From assembly GCF_019175285.1 (NCBI RefSeq), contig NC_056527.1, positions 114,068,238-114,132,237 on the forward strand: 64,000 nucleotides of DNA, in the 5' to 3' direction. Below are positions 1 through 11,342 of the stretch, one piece after another. The notes under the pieces were generated by a model. It did no database searches, was not told the DNA's origin, and saw only the letters and a program-made list of their open reading frames with translations. A program made the translations under genes and the position numbers. Positions within the stretch are counted from its first letter, which is position 1, and each line of letters starts with the position of its first letter. The DNA is from Sceloporus undulatus. Lineage: Eukaryota; Chordata; Lepidosauria; Squamata; Phrynosomatidae.

Positions 1-247
1 GAAATGTTCAAGACAAAAGGAAGGTGCTGGTGTAGTAAAAAGTTCCGCTATGCATGGTTTCACATCACGCAAATCGCAACTATTGCGCAATTGTAGCGCT
101 AACATAACGTTTCGGGGGATTGACGGAAAAGCAAGCAATGTGGTAGAACATCGCGTTATAAGGTCATTGTGCAACGTTTGTTTCACTTCCTTAGTGGAAT
201 TGAGGGTCCAAAAACTTGCGTCTGATAAACTCCGTAGAGTCAGCATG
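1..247. other. V2R 3' flank, no other feature seen
   Basis: Downstream of the V2R stop on the minus strand, presumably 3' UTR and flank. I see no clear polyadenylation signal and no other gene. The sequence is somewhat CpG-rich near 60-230. Confidence 0.4.
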
Positions 248-1158
248 TTAGATTCTAGAATTGTTTCTCCTTATAAGTTGCTCCTTGTTGTTCAGATGAG
301 GCCTCAGTATAATGATGTAGCATTTGGGGAAAAATATAAAAACCAATAACCCAGCACCAGAGGCTAAGATAGAGAAAATCTCCACAGCTACCATATATTT
401 CCCCTTGGTGCTCAAGTAGGTTGGAACAAAAGACAACCAAACACTGCAAAACACTAACATACTGAAGGTGATGAACTTGGCTTCATTAAAAGTGTCTGGC
501 AACTTCCTAGCTAGGAAAGCCACAGTGAAGCTGCTGATGGAAAGAAATCCCATGTAGCCCAGGACAAGATAAAACATTATGGTGGACCCTTCATTGCATT
601 CTGCCACAATCTGTGCAGTCTCTGACCATGTATCCAAATCTGGGAATGGGGGGAAGGTTCCCATCCATACTGTACAAATACTGGCTTGAAGAAGGGAGCA
701 AGGAAGGATAATAGAATTGGACAATCTTCTCCCCACCCACTTTCTCATGCTTGACCCTGGTTTGGTGGCCATGAAAGCAACAACCACAGTGATGGTTTTG
801 GCCAGGATACAAGAAACAGCCATAGAGAAGATAACACCAAAAGCTGATTGCCGGAGAAAACAGGTCACTTTCTTAGGTCTTCCAAGAAAGAGGAAAGAAC
901 AAAGGAAGCAGAGCAAAAGGGAGATGAGGAGAGTGTAAGTGATGTGTCGGTTGTTAGCTTTGACTATGGGGGTGTCTCTGTACTTAATGAAAGTCCCTAG
1001 TATCACAGCTGTCAGGGAAGAAAAGAAGACAGCTATCAGAACTAAACCAATCCCTAAAGGCTCTTCATAAGACAGAAAAGTTATGACTTTGGAGATGCAT
1101 CCATCTTTGTCCGTTGTTGGATACTGATCTTCTGGGCATTCATTACAATTATCCATAT
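248..1158 (-). CDS. V2R exon 6 (seven-transmembrane domain)
   Basis: Last exon with acceptor TTTTTCAG; the stop is at 250-248. It begins [20 protein letters not shown], completes the cysteine-rich region, and then encodes seven hydrophobic helices ending [19 protein letters not shown]. The C-terminal tail is short, as usual in V2Rs. Confidence 0.93.
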
Positions 1159-4100
1159 CTGAAAAAGGAAGCAGAAGGGGGAGAGGTCACCATATACGTA
1201 AATTATCTTGGCACTATTATAATCTTCCCTAGTCATGATTTCCAATGATTAGAAATTATATCAGTAGCAGTCCAAAATCTCTGAACAATATCACCTTGCC
1301 TACCACTGATTTGCATACAATCAAATAATCTGCCACTTCATATGTTTTGATTTATATTATGCTGGAAAATGTGGTACAAATGTCACATACCCATTGCATC
1401 TGAAACCTTCCCTTCTGGGCATGGAATGCAGTCATAACAGCAAAATTTCTCCCCTTCTTTCTTTTTCTTCTGATAACCAGAATAGCAGGGATCACTGCAC
1501 AATGAAATCGGCAGCACCTATCAGCAAAGAGAAGAGGGGAGACTGACTTATTTATGTTTATTCTAGAAGTCCTTTAAATGAAATCAAAAGAGTCATGGAA
1601 AATGCCAAAAAATCTCCCAATGACTTCCTAGGCATTACTGATCTCCATATCTGGCTACAAGCCTTATCTGTTTGCTTGACTGAGAAACGTATGGAGAATG
1701 GCACAGACTGTTTAAGCCAGTGCCTTATCCCATGGACAAAAATACATTGTGGCATCAATAGCCATTGGATCAATGCGATTAGCAAAGACATTTTATCCAC
1801 TTCCTTATTCTAATAAGCTGTTATCAAGGATTGTGAAATATACTAAACACCTTCTAATTATAGTATGACCCCAGTATCCACTGGGGATACATTCCTAGAC
1901 TTACCATGGATAGTGAAAGTCAACAATAATAGTGAAATCTATATTTTCAGTGGAAGTCGATCATAAAGTTGCACTGGAGGATCTATGGGTGCCTAAAGAG
2001 GTTTCCCTCTAGGCATCTGGATATCCTTCTGTGGATGGTGACCATAGAATCATGCTAGAGGATCTCCAGATACCTAGGCATCTTAATGTGGCTCATTTGG
2101 AACAAAGGCCCAGATCTTTTATATCTCAAAACAGTTAATACTGTGTCATACTGGTATATATATCATTAGAGGACCTGGCTTATTCTAAAGACTAATCACC
2201 AATAACAGGTGATTAGGAACAAACAAAACATTTAGCCTCTATCCCATTTTTAAAACATTTAAATGGAGGGCCACTCTAAGAGCCATACTTGATTAAAATA
2301 GTTGGGCCACACAATTAGATCCTTGTTTATAATGACTTCAAGTGTCCTGGGATCCATCTTTCCAACTTTCATTCTAAAGAAGGACTTGTTTGGAAACACG
2401 ATCATGTTCATAATATCAAGAACAGTTACTATTTCCCTCTTATTATTAAAAGAAACAGTTTCTCCTGCTGAATTGTTAAATGAAATGCCTTGAAGAAAAG
2501 GATGCATCTAAGTGGGGAAGAAAAGAAAAGTTATGTCAGAACAGCAGATTGAATCCAGAATTATCCTTAATACCCCCAGAAAAATCCTGGAATCAGTGAC
2601 ATTAAGTTATTCACAAGGGGTAAAGAGCAAATAGTTATAGTGGGAGGAAGAAATGTAGTTGTTGCTTTGGACTGACTAGCTTTTAGTAACATCTTTGGGA
2701 CTTCTGTTCCTGACTCCAAGGAATCTGTCCTTTGGTTATCACATGTATTTGGGGATGTCTAAAGGTAAAGGTAAAGGTAGTCCCTTGACATGAATGTCTA
2801 GTCATAACCAACTGTAGGGTGGTGCTTATCTCCATTTCTAAACCAAAGTGCCAGCGTTGCCCAAGGACTATTCTGATGCTCATGTGGTCAGCATGACTGC
2901 ACCGAACATTGTTACCTTCCCACCAAAGGGGTACCTATCTCTCTACTTGCATTTGCATACTTTCAAACTGATAGGTTGGCAGAAGCTGGGACTAGTGATA
3001 GGAGCTCACCCCATCATGCAGCACTCAGGCCTCGAACTGCCAACCTTCCGATCTTCCAGTCATCAGATCTTCCAATCATCAGTGGCATCCTAACCACTAA
3101 ACCACCACATCATCCACTTAAAATTAAAATTACATACATTAAAAACTACAGTGCCCACCCAATATAACAAACACGCCATGTAAAAGCTTCATGTGCATTC
3201 ACTTTTATGCCCACAAAAAAGGTGGACACATTACCTTCCAAGGCTTGAGGTCTTGAAGTTCAGTAATTTTACCCTCCGCTGTTGCTCTGTGTTTTAATCT
3301 AAAAGATTCCATGGCTTGGAAAGCATGTGCTATGGCATAAACAGCATTATAGATACTGTAGCTGTGGCCACTCATGTTCATTTCAAAAAGACGTCCAGGA
3401 AGACTTTCCAGCCTCTCTTCCCCAGAGCAAATTTTATCATCCATTACTGGCTTTCCTTTATCTGGAAAAACGCAGTTGAATACCAGCTCCCAGAATTCCT
3501 TGAGAAAACTACTTCCTTGCATCTGAGAGGGGTTTATGGTCTGTAGAAATGTATTATATCCTTGGAGCTGATTTGTATGAACACTGAAGAAAATGCTGCC
3601 ACTGAAAAGTTGCCAGTCTGAGTCTGGCTGAAATCCCAGTAAAGTCAAATCCATCTGAGCCGTCATGATCCACACTTTCCCAAAGTTTTTCTCTATATGC
3701 GTTGTCAAGATTGTCAGCAGTATGGCAGACATGGTTTCTCCATAGAAGACAAATGTACTGACTTTCTTATCTGTAAAACATTCATATAGATCAGAGTGTA
3801 TGTTATGGAATACAGCAGGTGTAAACCGAATTGCTTGTTTGGGGATTCTCAGAGCAAAGGCTGAACAGATTCCATTTTGAGAAAGCTGTGGTTCCAGGGC
3901 CTTCAAGAAATGTTCTCCACCATCATCATCCACGGCAAATAGCCCAACCCATGTCCATCTGAAATATTTCAGCAAGTAGATAATTCCCATGTTTTGATGG
4001 GCTTCATTTGGGACCATGCGGTAAAGAAAAGGAAGATGAGCGCTTTCCTCCAAATCAAATGAACCATACATGAGCTAGAAAAAAACATGCATTTATTTTT

Positions 4101-7100
4101 GGGAGATCTTTAGAAGGACTGCCTAAGTACATTCAAGCACAGTGAGAGCTAAAAGGAAAAAATCCATATAAATGCACTATATAATATACCAGCTTTTCCA
4201 AGTGAAGTGCTTTTGATATGTAATGCACTTGCACATCCATTATCCCCAGAGAGGATGTTAGGAATGGAAATGATGGGAGGTATATAGTCTAGAAAATCCT
4301 GTGGGAGTCAAGAATGCTCCAACACAGGACACCATTTCTCTAAATTTCTAAAATGTAACATATCACCTTTGCTTCTTTTGAAAACACCCCATTTCATAGA
4401 AAAATGCTGTTGCAAAAATTAAACCTAACTAAAATGAGATCTGATAATAGTACCTAACTATGCCTAGTAGCACTCAAAGAAGTATCTGTGCTGGTCTCTT
4501 GCAGAAGAAAAAGGAGGAAGGGAAGGAAAGCTGAGAAAAGTGAATGAATGAGCACTTTTAAGAGTAACTGGCTTTTATTTTTACATGATCTTTCATGGAT
4601 ATATCATGTTCTTCATCCAGTGTGATACATGCCAGCAATGCCCCACTACAAGCTACACTGGACAAGCAGGATAATCCCTATGCAAGAGGTAAATGGACAC
4701 AAAACAGACATTTAAAAAGGCTGTACCCCAAAATCAATTTCAAAACTTTTCAACCTTCCTGGACATACAGTATGGGATTTAAAGGTTGTGGTCCTTGAAC
4801 AAGGAAATTACAAAGGAAGACTAGAAAGAGAAATAACTGAATTGGATTATAGTTACAAATTTATAGTCATAGAATCTTAGAGTTGGAAGAGACCCCAAGG
4901 GCCATCCAGTCCAACCCAATCCTGCTATGCAGATGTACACAGAACACTCTCCACAAATGGCCATCCAGCCTCTATTTAAAAACTTGCATAGAAGGAGACT
5001 CCACCACATTTGAAGGCAGCATATTCCACTGTCAAATAGCTCCTAGAATTAGCAAGTACATTTCTATACCGCTTATCATTGCACTTAAGCACTCCCTAAG
5101 TAGTTTACAAAGTGTAAGCTAATTGCCCCCAACATTCTAGGGACTCATTTTAGCAACCTCCTCGGAAGGATGCAAGCCTGAGTCAAGCTTGATCCCCTGG
5201 CTGGTATTGAACTTGCAACTTTATGGTTTGTGAGTGACTGGCTGCAGTACAGACATTTAACTACTGTGCCTACCATCAAGAAGTTCTTATTGTTTAGATA
5301 TATTTCAGTCCATTAACAGAGTTATTCCAATCCATTAACAGAGGTATGAGCAAAGACAATGGCTTCAGGGCACACTAAATGTATTACTATAAGAGTCTTT
5401 GTTAATGTAACAAAAAGTATCTTCTCAGAGAGCATTTTGAAACCTAGGAAACTGATTTTTGGTAAGCAGATTTATTACTTTCACACTCCAACACTAACTG
5501 ACCCCTGTCAAGATCTAAAAGACCTGTATCACCTTCTGCAGCCTTTGCAAAATTAGGGCAATGGTCATGATTTGCATCCTTCTGGATCCTACTACTGTAC
5601 ATTCCATCGCATTCTTGCAACTGTATAAATAAGCTTCATCCTGAAGTCTTAATACCACCTGATACTGACTGCATCCAAAGAAATGGGTTGATATCCATGA
5701 AAGCAAAAAATAAAATCCAGTTAGTTTTAAAGGTGCTGTTTTTTCCCCTCTCAATCTCCCTTTCCCTTCAACCTTTGTATTATTTTACCTAGTGTTTGTT
5801 GTTCTATCTGCTTAGCCAAAACACTTCTTCACTAGGCTTTTTAAAACATTTAATAATATTTTCTCTACCTTCCCTCCTTCAGTCTTGCTCACAGCAATGG
5901 CTGCTGCCTCTGATGTCTGTTGAATCCACTCTGCAGTTTAGTCTCTACTTTAAATGACCTATCCATAAATCACCACTATTTCAAGTTCAGATTAAAATCT
6001 AAATCAGATCCACCATCCCACTCACATTGGTGTTGTCAGTTTGCACTGGTCTTCTCTCTCCACCGGTGCAATTTATGACAGTTCCCACATCCTCATATGC
6101 AATCCTCACCTGTGGAATTTTGTAAAGACTTGATATGTCTGACATTCGTAGTGAGATTTCAGTGCTAAATGCCCCAACAATGGCTAGGATGAGGCCTTCA
6201 TCACTCTTACATTTGTAGTTGGGGACAAATTTACGTGATTTGAAAATCAGCTCCAAGGTGGTACGATAGGTCATCCTTGCATCATAGTAGCTGTCACAGA
6301 TGTGGAATCCCAGTGTGAGATTGGGCAAGAGTTTAGGGTCTTCATTGATCTCATTTACAGCAAATGCCAAGGTGAGGACATGCTGGAGGAACTTTGTGAT
6401 CATACTGAAAGTGAGAATTGCATGTGATTAAATGAAATATAGTAGTAATAACAATATTATAATAATAAAATTTATTTATATCTTGCCCCATCTGCACTCA
6501 GGCAATCGAAGTGGCTAACAGCATTAAAAATTACACAGATTATACAAACAGAGAAGCCTCTATAGAGAGATACCACTAAACTAGGACAGGAGCGCATCAA
6601 AGGACCATAATGTGTCCACTTCTTCATGAGCATAAAAGGGAAATGTTCTGCTCCACAAATAGTGAAACCGCACAAACATTTTAGTTCATGGGACTTGCTA
6701 GATTTTCCAAGATATAAGGAGACCCATAGCCGGGTACAATCCTACCAGGAGTAAGTGTGGGTGGTTCGAAGAATGCAATTGAGAAGACCATAGTCTCCAT
6801 TGTGGATAGCAGATAAGCACTGAGGTAATATCTGAGTACAGATATAAAGACTATTTTAAAAAGGGGAATCAAAAATGGATTTCTAGAGTGTTGGGAAATC
6901 CTGATGAAGAAAATCCACACAATTTTGATGAATTTCTTGCAACAAGAAGGAAAAAAATGTAAATTTATTCCTGAGAATAAATTTTGTGAAGATCCCTATA
7001 AAGGTAGAGTCACCCTGATCCAGATTTCCATAATCCAAAATGCTCCACAATGGTTCGCATGGTTGGCTGAGAAGTGACACCTTTGCTTTCTGGTGGTTCT

Positions 7101-8084
7101 ATGTACACAGATTTTATTCCATGCACACAATTATTACAAATATAATATAATTACTTTCATACAATGTGTATAACATGTATATGAAACATAAATGAATTTC
7201 ATATTTAGACTTGAGTCCCATCTCCAAAATATCTCATTATGTATATGCAAATATTCCAAAATCTGAAAAAAATCTGAAATTCAAATCGCTTCTGTTCCCA
7301 GGCATTTCAGGTAAGGAGGACTCAACCTGTATTTGAATCTGTGCAAGGAACTGCGATTTATATGGTGTGGGATGTCAACATCACTTCCTCTACTCCTCAA
7401 CCTGTGTGCCATAATACTGGACAAACATTAAGAATTGTTGAAACGTCTAGAAAATGAATAATTGACTGCTAGGTAACCACTGTTTTACATTCATACACAC
7501 ACGCGCGCGCACACACACACATGCATGCATGCACACACACAGCCTCCTATTTACATGAGTATCTAGTCTTCTAAAAATTGATTGAGGAGGGGGAAAATCA
7601 CGTATGCACCTTCGATATATTCAAACTAATTTATAAGAAACTCATTTTCAGAACATTTTCAGCAATGGAGGTGATCACCTTCTGTATTACAAATGGTCAC
7701 ATTTATGCATTCAGCCTGATTTATTTATCTTCAGAAGCATAGGAGACAACCTGAGCAAGAAAGGTTACCTTTTTGGACTACATGCTGGCTGGTGGCCTCT
7801 GAATATCGTAATTCAAAAAAGGTAACATTTCCAAGGTCTGGTAAGGAAAAGAGTAAGAGAATTCCTTACAATGGCATTTTAAAGAACTCTTCAGCGGGAT
7901 GTTTCTCAAAAGGAACTTCATGGAAAATGTAAATAATCTGTGATGCAATTCCACCAATGATGACATCTTCTGGCTGATACCACTCATAAGGAATATGGAG
8001 GGGATCACGCAGGGGGCACTGGATAGCTTTGACTTTGCAGATCATGTGGAGGAACAAAAGCAATATCACCAGGAGTTTCGTCAT
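248..8084 (-). CDS. Vomeronasal type-2 receptor (V2R), six exons, apparently intact
   Basis: Class C GPCR of the V2R family; members detect peptide or protein cues in the vomeronasal epithelium. Six exons on the minus strand (7870-8084, 6110-6404, 3235-4074, 2289-2507, 1391-1517, 248-1158) sum to 2607 bp, giving 868 residues plus stop, normal for the family. Every intron has GT-AG ends and the phases agree (for example exon 1 ends TT and exon 2 starts T, giving Phe). Domain order: signal peptide ([20 protein letters not shown]), extracellular ligand-binding lobes (about residues 25-520), cysteine-rich linker (about 520-585) and seven-helix domain (about 590-868). Family motifs include [54 protein letters not shown] and [21 protein letters not shown] see no frame disruption. 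It is transcribed opposite to the IGH segments; introns hold SINE, CR1, Penelope-like and Tigger-like repeats. Exact orthology is unknown. Confidence 0.93.
1391..1517 (-). CDS. V2R exon 5 (cysteine-rich linker)
   Basis: 127 bp. It encodes [20 protein letters not shown] and then [20 protein letters not shown], the cysteine-rich region coupling the binding domain to the membrane helices. Acceptor GATAG, donor GTATG. The split codon with exon 6 gives Asp. Confidence 0.88.
2289..2507 (-). CDS. V2R exon 4
   Basis: 219 bp, phase 0. It encodes [20 protein letters not shown] through VWPNYFNQ, the membrane-proximal end of the ligand-binding domain. Acceptor CACTTAG, donor GTATGG. Confidence 0.88.
2761..3117 (-). 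mobile_element. Sauria-type SINE, minus strand, in V2R intron 3
   Basis: The plus-strand left end has tandem AAAGGT units, i.e. an (ACCTTT)n tail on the minus strand, the hallmark of Sauria SINEs. The right end reads on the minus strand as a tRNA-like promoter (A-box-like GTGGTTTAGTGGTTAGGATG, B-box-like GGCAGTTCGAGGCC). Moderately diverged. Confidence 0.75.
3235..4074 (-). CDS. V2R exon 3 (main ligand-binding exon)
   Basis: 840 bp, phase 0 at both ends, acceptor TTTTTCTAG, donor GTAATG. It begins LMYGSF and ends DLKPWK. It carries the [19 protein letters not shown] segment and the [17 protein letters not shown] helix of V2R ligand-binding domains. Confidence 0.92.
4862..5036 (-). mobile_element. 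CR1 LINE 3' end, minus strand
   Basis: ATAGAATCTTAGAGTTGGAA and GGCCATCCAGTCCAACCC are the usual reverse-complement end of amniote CR1. On the minus strand it still reads [20 protein letters not shown], the CR1 ORF2 C-terminal end. Nested in Penelope-like copy 1. Confidence 0.8.
5046..5282. mobile_element. SINE-like repeat beside the CR1 end
   Basis: Contains TACCGCTTATCATTGCACTT, GTAAGCTAATTGCCCCCAAC, a GTATTGAACTTGCAACTTTA B-box-like stretch and an end resembling a tRNA A box in the antisense direction. It resembles a widespread squamate SINE; I cannot name the family. Confidence 0.45.
6110..6404 (-). CDS. V2R exon 2 (ligand-binding lobe 1)
   Basis: Acceptor TTTCAG lies just upstream and donor GTGAGG just downstream. 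It encodes [20 protein letters not shown], then [15 protein letters not shown] and ends in LYKIPQ, the usual end of the second V2R exon. 295 bp. Confidence 0.9.
6995..7333. mobile_element. Tigger/pogo-like DNA transposon remnant
   Basis: In V2R intron 1. It contains CATAATCCAAAATGCTCCAC, a GTATATGAAACATAAATGAA core, AATATCTCATTATGTATATG and an end GACTCAACCTGTA, matching by recognition an old family of Tigger-related non-autonomous elements. A fragment of a similar end recurs at 52500-52575. Confidence 0.5.
7497..7545. repeat. (CA)n microsatellite
   Basis: Alternating CA with CG and CATG interruptions. Confidence 0.9.
7870..8084 (-). CDS. V2R exon 1 (signal peptide and N-terminus)
   Basis: Starts at the ATG at 8084-8082. 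It encodes a hydrophobic signal peptide followed by [20 protein letters not shown], a typical V2R N-terminus with the conserved early cysteine. The donor GTAAGG follows directly (7869-7864). 215 bp, leaving a two-base overhang completed by exon 2. Confidence 0.9.
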
Positions 8085-9350
8085 CCTGTTTCCGTCTTAG
8101 AGAAGATTTTCCAATGTTCATCTATAGCTTCATCACACCTTGTAACAAGCAGCAAGAGAGGGCACTGGTCTCTTCTAGTGACACTTTGTGATGACAGGTG
8201 TCTCATCATGCTCTGAAAGGTTTGGAAACATGCCTTGAGTGAAAAGAAGGTGCAATAATGATTCAAAATGAGTGCTTTAGTATGAAAGTGAGAAACAAGC
8301 AGAGACTGAGAAAGCCCTCCCAGTCTTTCCCCTCTCATCTCAATTTTAAGTGGCACAAACAGAAGCATTTATAACCACTTCCAGATTTCTTTATGCATTA
8401 CTATTTTTAAAGACACTTTCTGAAAAGCTGCAGGAGGTGTGTCGCAGAGAATCAATGATGGTCATTCAGATAATTGTAAGGGAGATAATCACCTCTGATA
8501 CATTTTGTCACTTGAGGTTCCACAGGCACTACTGATGGCAACTTGGCTCTGCTCTCTGAATGGTGTCACTGGAAGTAAACATAATCCTGGCTTCTCTGTT
8601 CGTCGTGAGCCAACATACTAGAAAATTAAAAAAAAAAAACACCTATGAACCTAATCATGAATTCCATGGGAACACCTAAATCAAATATTGGATACCCATA
8701 TGAAACAAGACGTATATGCTTTCAGATAGCATCCAACCTCCCTCCTTCAGCCAAGCCTTTAGCTCAGAATATGTTGCATATTACCTCTGATGACATCCAT
8801 CACATCTACTAACAGAAGCTCACCCACCTGCCCTCTGCTTATTTCAATAAGGCCAAAAAATCAGCATGTTCCTCCCATGGGTTTCCTTTGTTGAATCCGG
8901 GGCAGGAAGTTTCTTTTGTCTTGCTTTAATTCCACAGTTTAAGGAAGAAGTTGAACAGAATGAAATAAAGGGTGGCACAAAGAGATCAAAATGTTCTCTC
9001 TCTTCACCATTGTAAATCATTGATCTATGTGTATCTTGTATCAGATCACTGTGAAATTCTTCTAAAATAATCTTAAAACCACTTCCTTCTCATTTCTCAG
9101 AATATGAACAAAACACTGGGGCTTTCAGAGAGAAAGACAAGTCAATTCATGCAACTGTATTTAAGATGGAATTTGGATCCTCCCTTGTGCAGCATAGCAT
9201 CACTTGGCTGCTAACCCCACAGGGTAAAATGACACACTCCTTATACTGGACTTCTCCTGTCTCTTCTAAAGTTTGTTTCCTGGTCTGAGAGTCTGAATCC
9301 CATCCAGACTGAGCCCCTTAATCCTAAATGCACATCCTGGCAGTTGTAAA
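8085..9350. other. V2R upstream region, no gene recognised
   Basis: Presumed V2R promoter side. Open frames here are short and carry no recognisable domain. No tRNA, VH or obvious transposon end was seen. Confidence 0.4.
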
Positions 9351-9354
9351 ACAA

Positions 9355-9675
9355 CTTCCTGCTTGAGCAGGCTTTGACACACTCAATGGACACAGCGTAC
9401 AGGGGCATCCCCATAAAGGATCGTACATGTCTATATGGATGCCCAGAATTAGAGGACCTTGTTCATTACATATTGCATTGCATATTGCATTACATATTGC
9501 ATTGCTTCATCCAAGGGAACAATTTGTGATACCCATAAATGAAACCAGCCAGAGCCCACAAGAAGCGGTCTTCTACTTCTCAGTGGATATGGATGAATAT
9601 GTGACCTGGCGAGTAGCTTTGTATGCTTTAGCAGCCAAAAAAATCAGAAAGAAATATATAGCAGAGTTGTAAAGA
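9355..9675 (+). mobile_element. Non-LTR retrotransposon ORF2 C-terminal fragment (R4-like?)
   Basis: Encodes a short run with EDLVHYILHC-like content and ends VDMDEYVTWRVALYALAAKK, resembling the C-terminal end of a non-LTR reverse transcriptase protein. It contains a small internal tandem duplication of TACATATTGCATTG units (9467-9505). The clade is uncertain. Confidence 0.45.
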
Positions 9676-9691
9676 TGATAATTACCTTTAA

Positions 9692-9696
<5 letters not shown>

Positions 9697-9741
<45 letters not shown>
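9697..9741. repeat. (AT)n microsatellite
   Basis: About 45 bp of pure TA repeats directly after the retroelement fragment. Confidence 0.95.
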
Positions 9742-9746
<5 letters not shown>

Positions 9747-10164
9747 AAATTGCTAAGTTTTTTAAATTGCTGTATAATCATACGATTGATGTTGGGTATG
9801 TGATATGATTATGGATATATGATATTTCATGGGTTATTCATGATATTTCATGATATATGATATTTCATGGATTGTCCATGAAATGTCACTACAACAGCCA
9901 TGGCAGATTCATAATACTGGGAAAACAAAAGGCAGAGAAGCCCATACTTTAGAACAAATCGTCCCACAACATGTCACAACCAAAGAGCATCAGCAAAATG
10001 CCCCATCTGGTCTATGCTTTTCTCCTCTCCTTTCCTATATATGTCTATTGTTCCATTACATGCAATGCTATATTATATTTATCCTATATGATTCTGTTCC
10101 TGCCCAGGCTCCTCCATTCAACACATTCCACAAAAGAGAGAATTGGGCAGATCTTGCTGACTTT

Positions 10165-10640
10165 GATTGTTCAGTTCAGTTCATCTTTATTACAGCCATA
10201 GACCAGCACTGGTAAAAAGGGGATACAGAATAAAAGAAGGTAATGATAAAAGCAAGTTAGAAGCAAGGTAAAAATCAGATAAAAACAGTATTTCCTTTTA
10301 AAATCCAGTGTGACAGGGCAAGAGAGTGATCAATACGTGTGCCGTTTTTTCTATTTGGTCAGATTCACAGAGGCATACTCTGTCTGAGAAGGAGATCTTA
10401 TATCAGCCTTCAAAAACATCTGAGATGAGGGCATGACTTCATGCCAAAGTAGAGGCTTTCTAGTGCTCAGGTACTTCATGTTTTGCTAAATATGCCATAG
10501 GTGATGCCAAGTATCTGTTGGAGTCACTAACAATAAAAGTTGAAGTCTAGCTGTCACTCTGTATCTATCACCTGTTGTTTGACTGGCCTTGAATAATGGT
10601 CTTCCTCTTACAGAATTTACATAAGTCCTTTCACCAAATC
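10165..10640 (-). mobile_element. Second fragment of the same non-LTR family, minus strand
   Basis: The minus strand reads a diverged Cys/His segment like that of 9355-9675, followed by a 3' end with GTCTATGGCTGTAATAAAGA. It lies immediately upstream of the V1 promoter. Confidence 0.4.
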
Positions 10641-10653
10641 CTTTCTCAACATC

Positions 10654-10661
10654 ATGCAAAT
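10654..10661 (+). promoter_or_regulatory. V1 octamer promoter element
   Basis: Perfect ATGCAAAT, 122 bp upstream of the V1 leader ATG. This is the Oct-factor site of immunoglobulin V promoters. Confidence 0.9.
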
Positions 10662-10775
10662 TCTGCAGCTGCCCCCATTCGAATATTATGCCAGTGGGGC
10701 TTTCAACTTCATTTCAGTTCATAGGAAAAATTGTGCTTCGGGCCGCAGTTCATATTTTCTCTTTATTACATAAAA

Positions 10776-11303
10776 ATGGCATTGTTCTTTGTTTTTCTTG
10801 ATGTTATGGCTCTGCTCTCAGGTGAGTTTCTCCTGAAACATTTCAAATTCAGGATGTGAAAGACTCTGTATTTTGGGCATTTGCCTTAGTGATATTAAAT
10901 TAATAGAATCTGTGATGTGGCTGTTTGGAATAGTGCATTTTAAGTTTGGCTGATTGTGTTGACTAGCACTGGTTTTCCTTGGATTCTGTATATCCTGCTC
11001 AGGTGTATTTTCCCAGCTCAGTTTGAAGGAATCTGGACCAGAACTACTGAGACCTGGAGAAACCCTTGAGCTGACCTGTACTGTCACTGGGGGCTCTGTC
11101 ACAAGCAGCTACTATTGGAACTGGATACGCCAGACTCCTGGAAAGGGGCTGGAATGGATGGGGTATTGGAGTGGCTCCACATACTATGCACCATCTTTCC
11201 GAGATCGAATCACCATTTCTGTGGATCCTTCCCAGACCAAATATTTTCTGCGTCTGACCTCTCTGACAGCTGCAGACACTGCCATGTATTACTGTGCAAG
11301 AGG
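10776..11303 (+). CDS. IGHV: IGHV segment V1, apparently functional
   Basis: Leader exon 10776-10821 ([15 protein letters not shown], donor GTGAGT), 181-bp intron, V exon 11003-11303 after a CTGCTCAG acceptor. The mature domain begins [20 protein letters not shown]. It keeps the first Cys (LTC), [14 protein letters not shown], and MYYCAR with the second Cys. The frame is open throughout. It supplies the heavy-chain V domain after V(D)J joining. It belongs with V4, V5 and V6 (same intron class, clan II-like frameworks). Its 3' RSS has a variant heptamer. Confidence 0.95.
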
Positions 11304-11342
11304 CACAGAGAGACAAACTAAAGTGGAACTTGTGCAAAAAGA
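11304..11342 (+). promoter_or_regulatory. V1 23-RSS
   Basis: Heptamer CACAGAG (consensus CACAGTG), 23-bp spacer, nonamer GCAAAAAGA (consensus ACAAAAACC). Confidence 0.88.

Larger units (their letters stand above)
4590..5760 (+). mobile_element. Penelope-like retroelement remnant, copy 1, with nested insertions
   Basis: Homologous along its length to 12942-13590: the shared order is a CCAGCAATGCCCC block, a degraded coding stretch resembling a GIY-YIG-type nuclease end, AGAGAAA...CTG, TTCTCAGAGA...TTTTGAA, then a 3' end with a GGTTGATATCCATGAAAGC stem. About 430 bp of CR1 and SINE-like sequence (4862-5285) splits this copy. The family assignment is inference from the 3' hammerhead-like stem and the nuclease-like remnant. 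Confidence 0.5.

Noticed and set aside
9467-9505. TACATATTGCATTG repeats as a possible CRISPR-like or regulatory array
   Set aside because: Only a few short tandem units inside a retroelement fragment; eukaryotic context.
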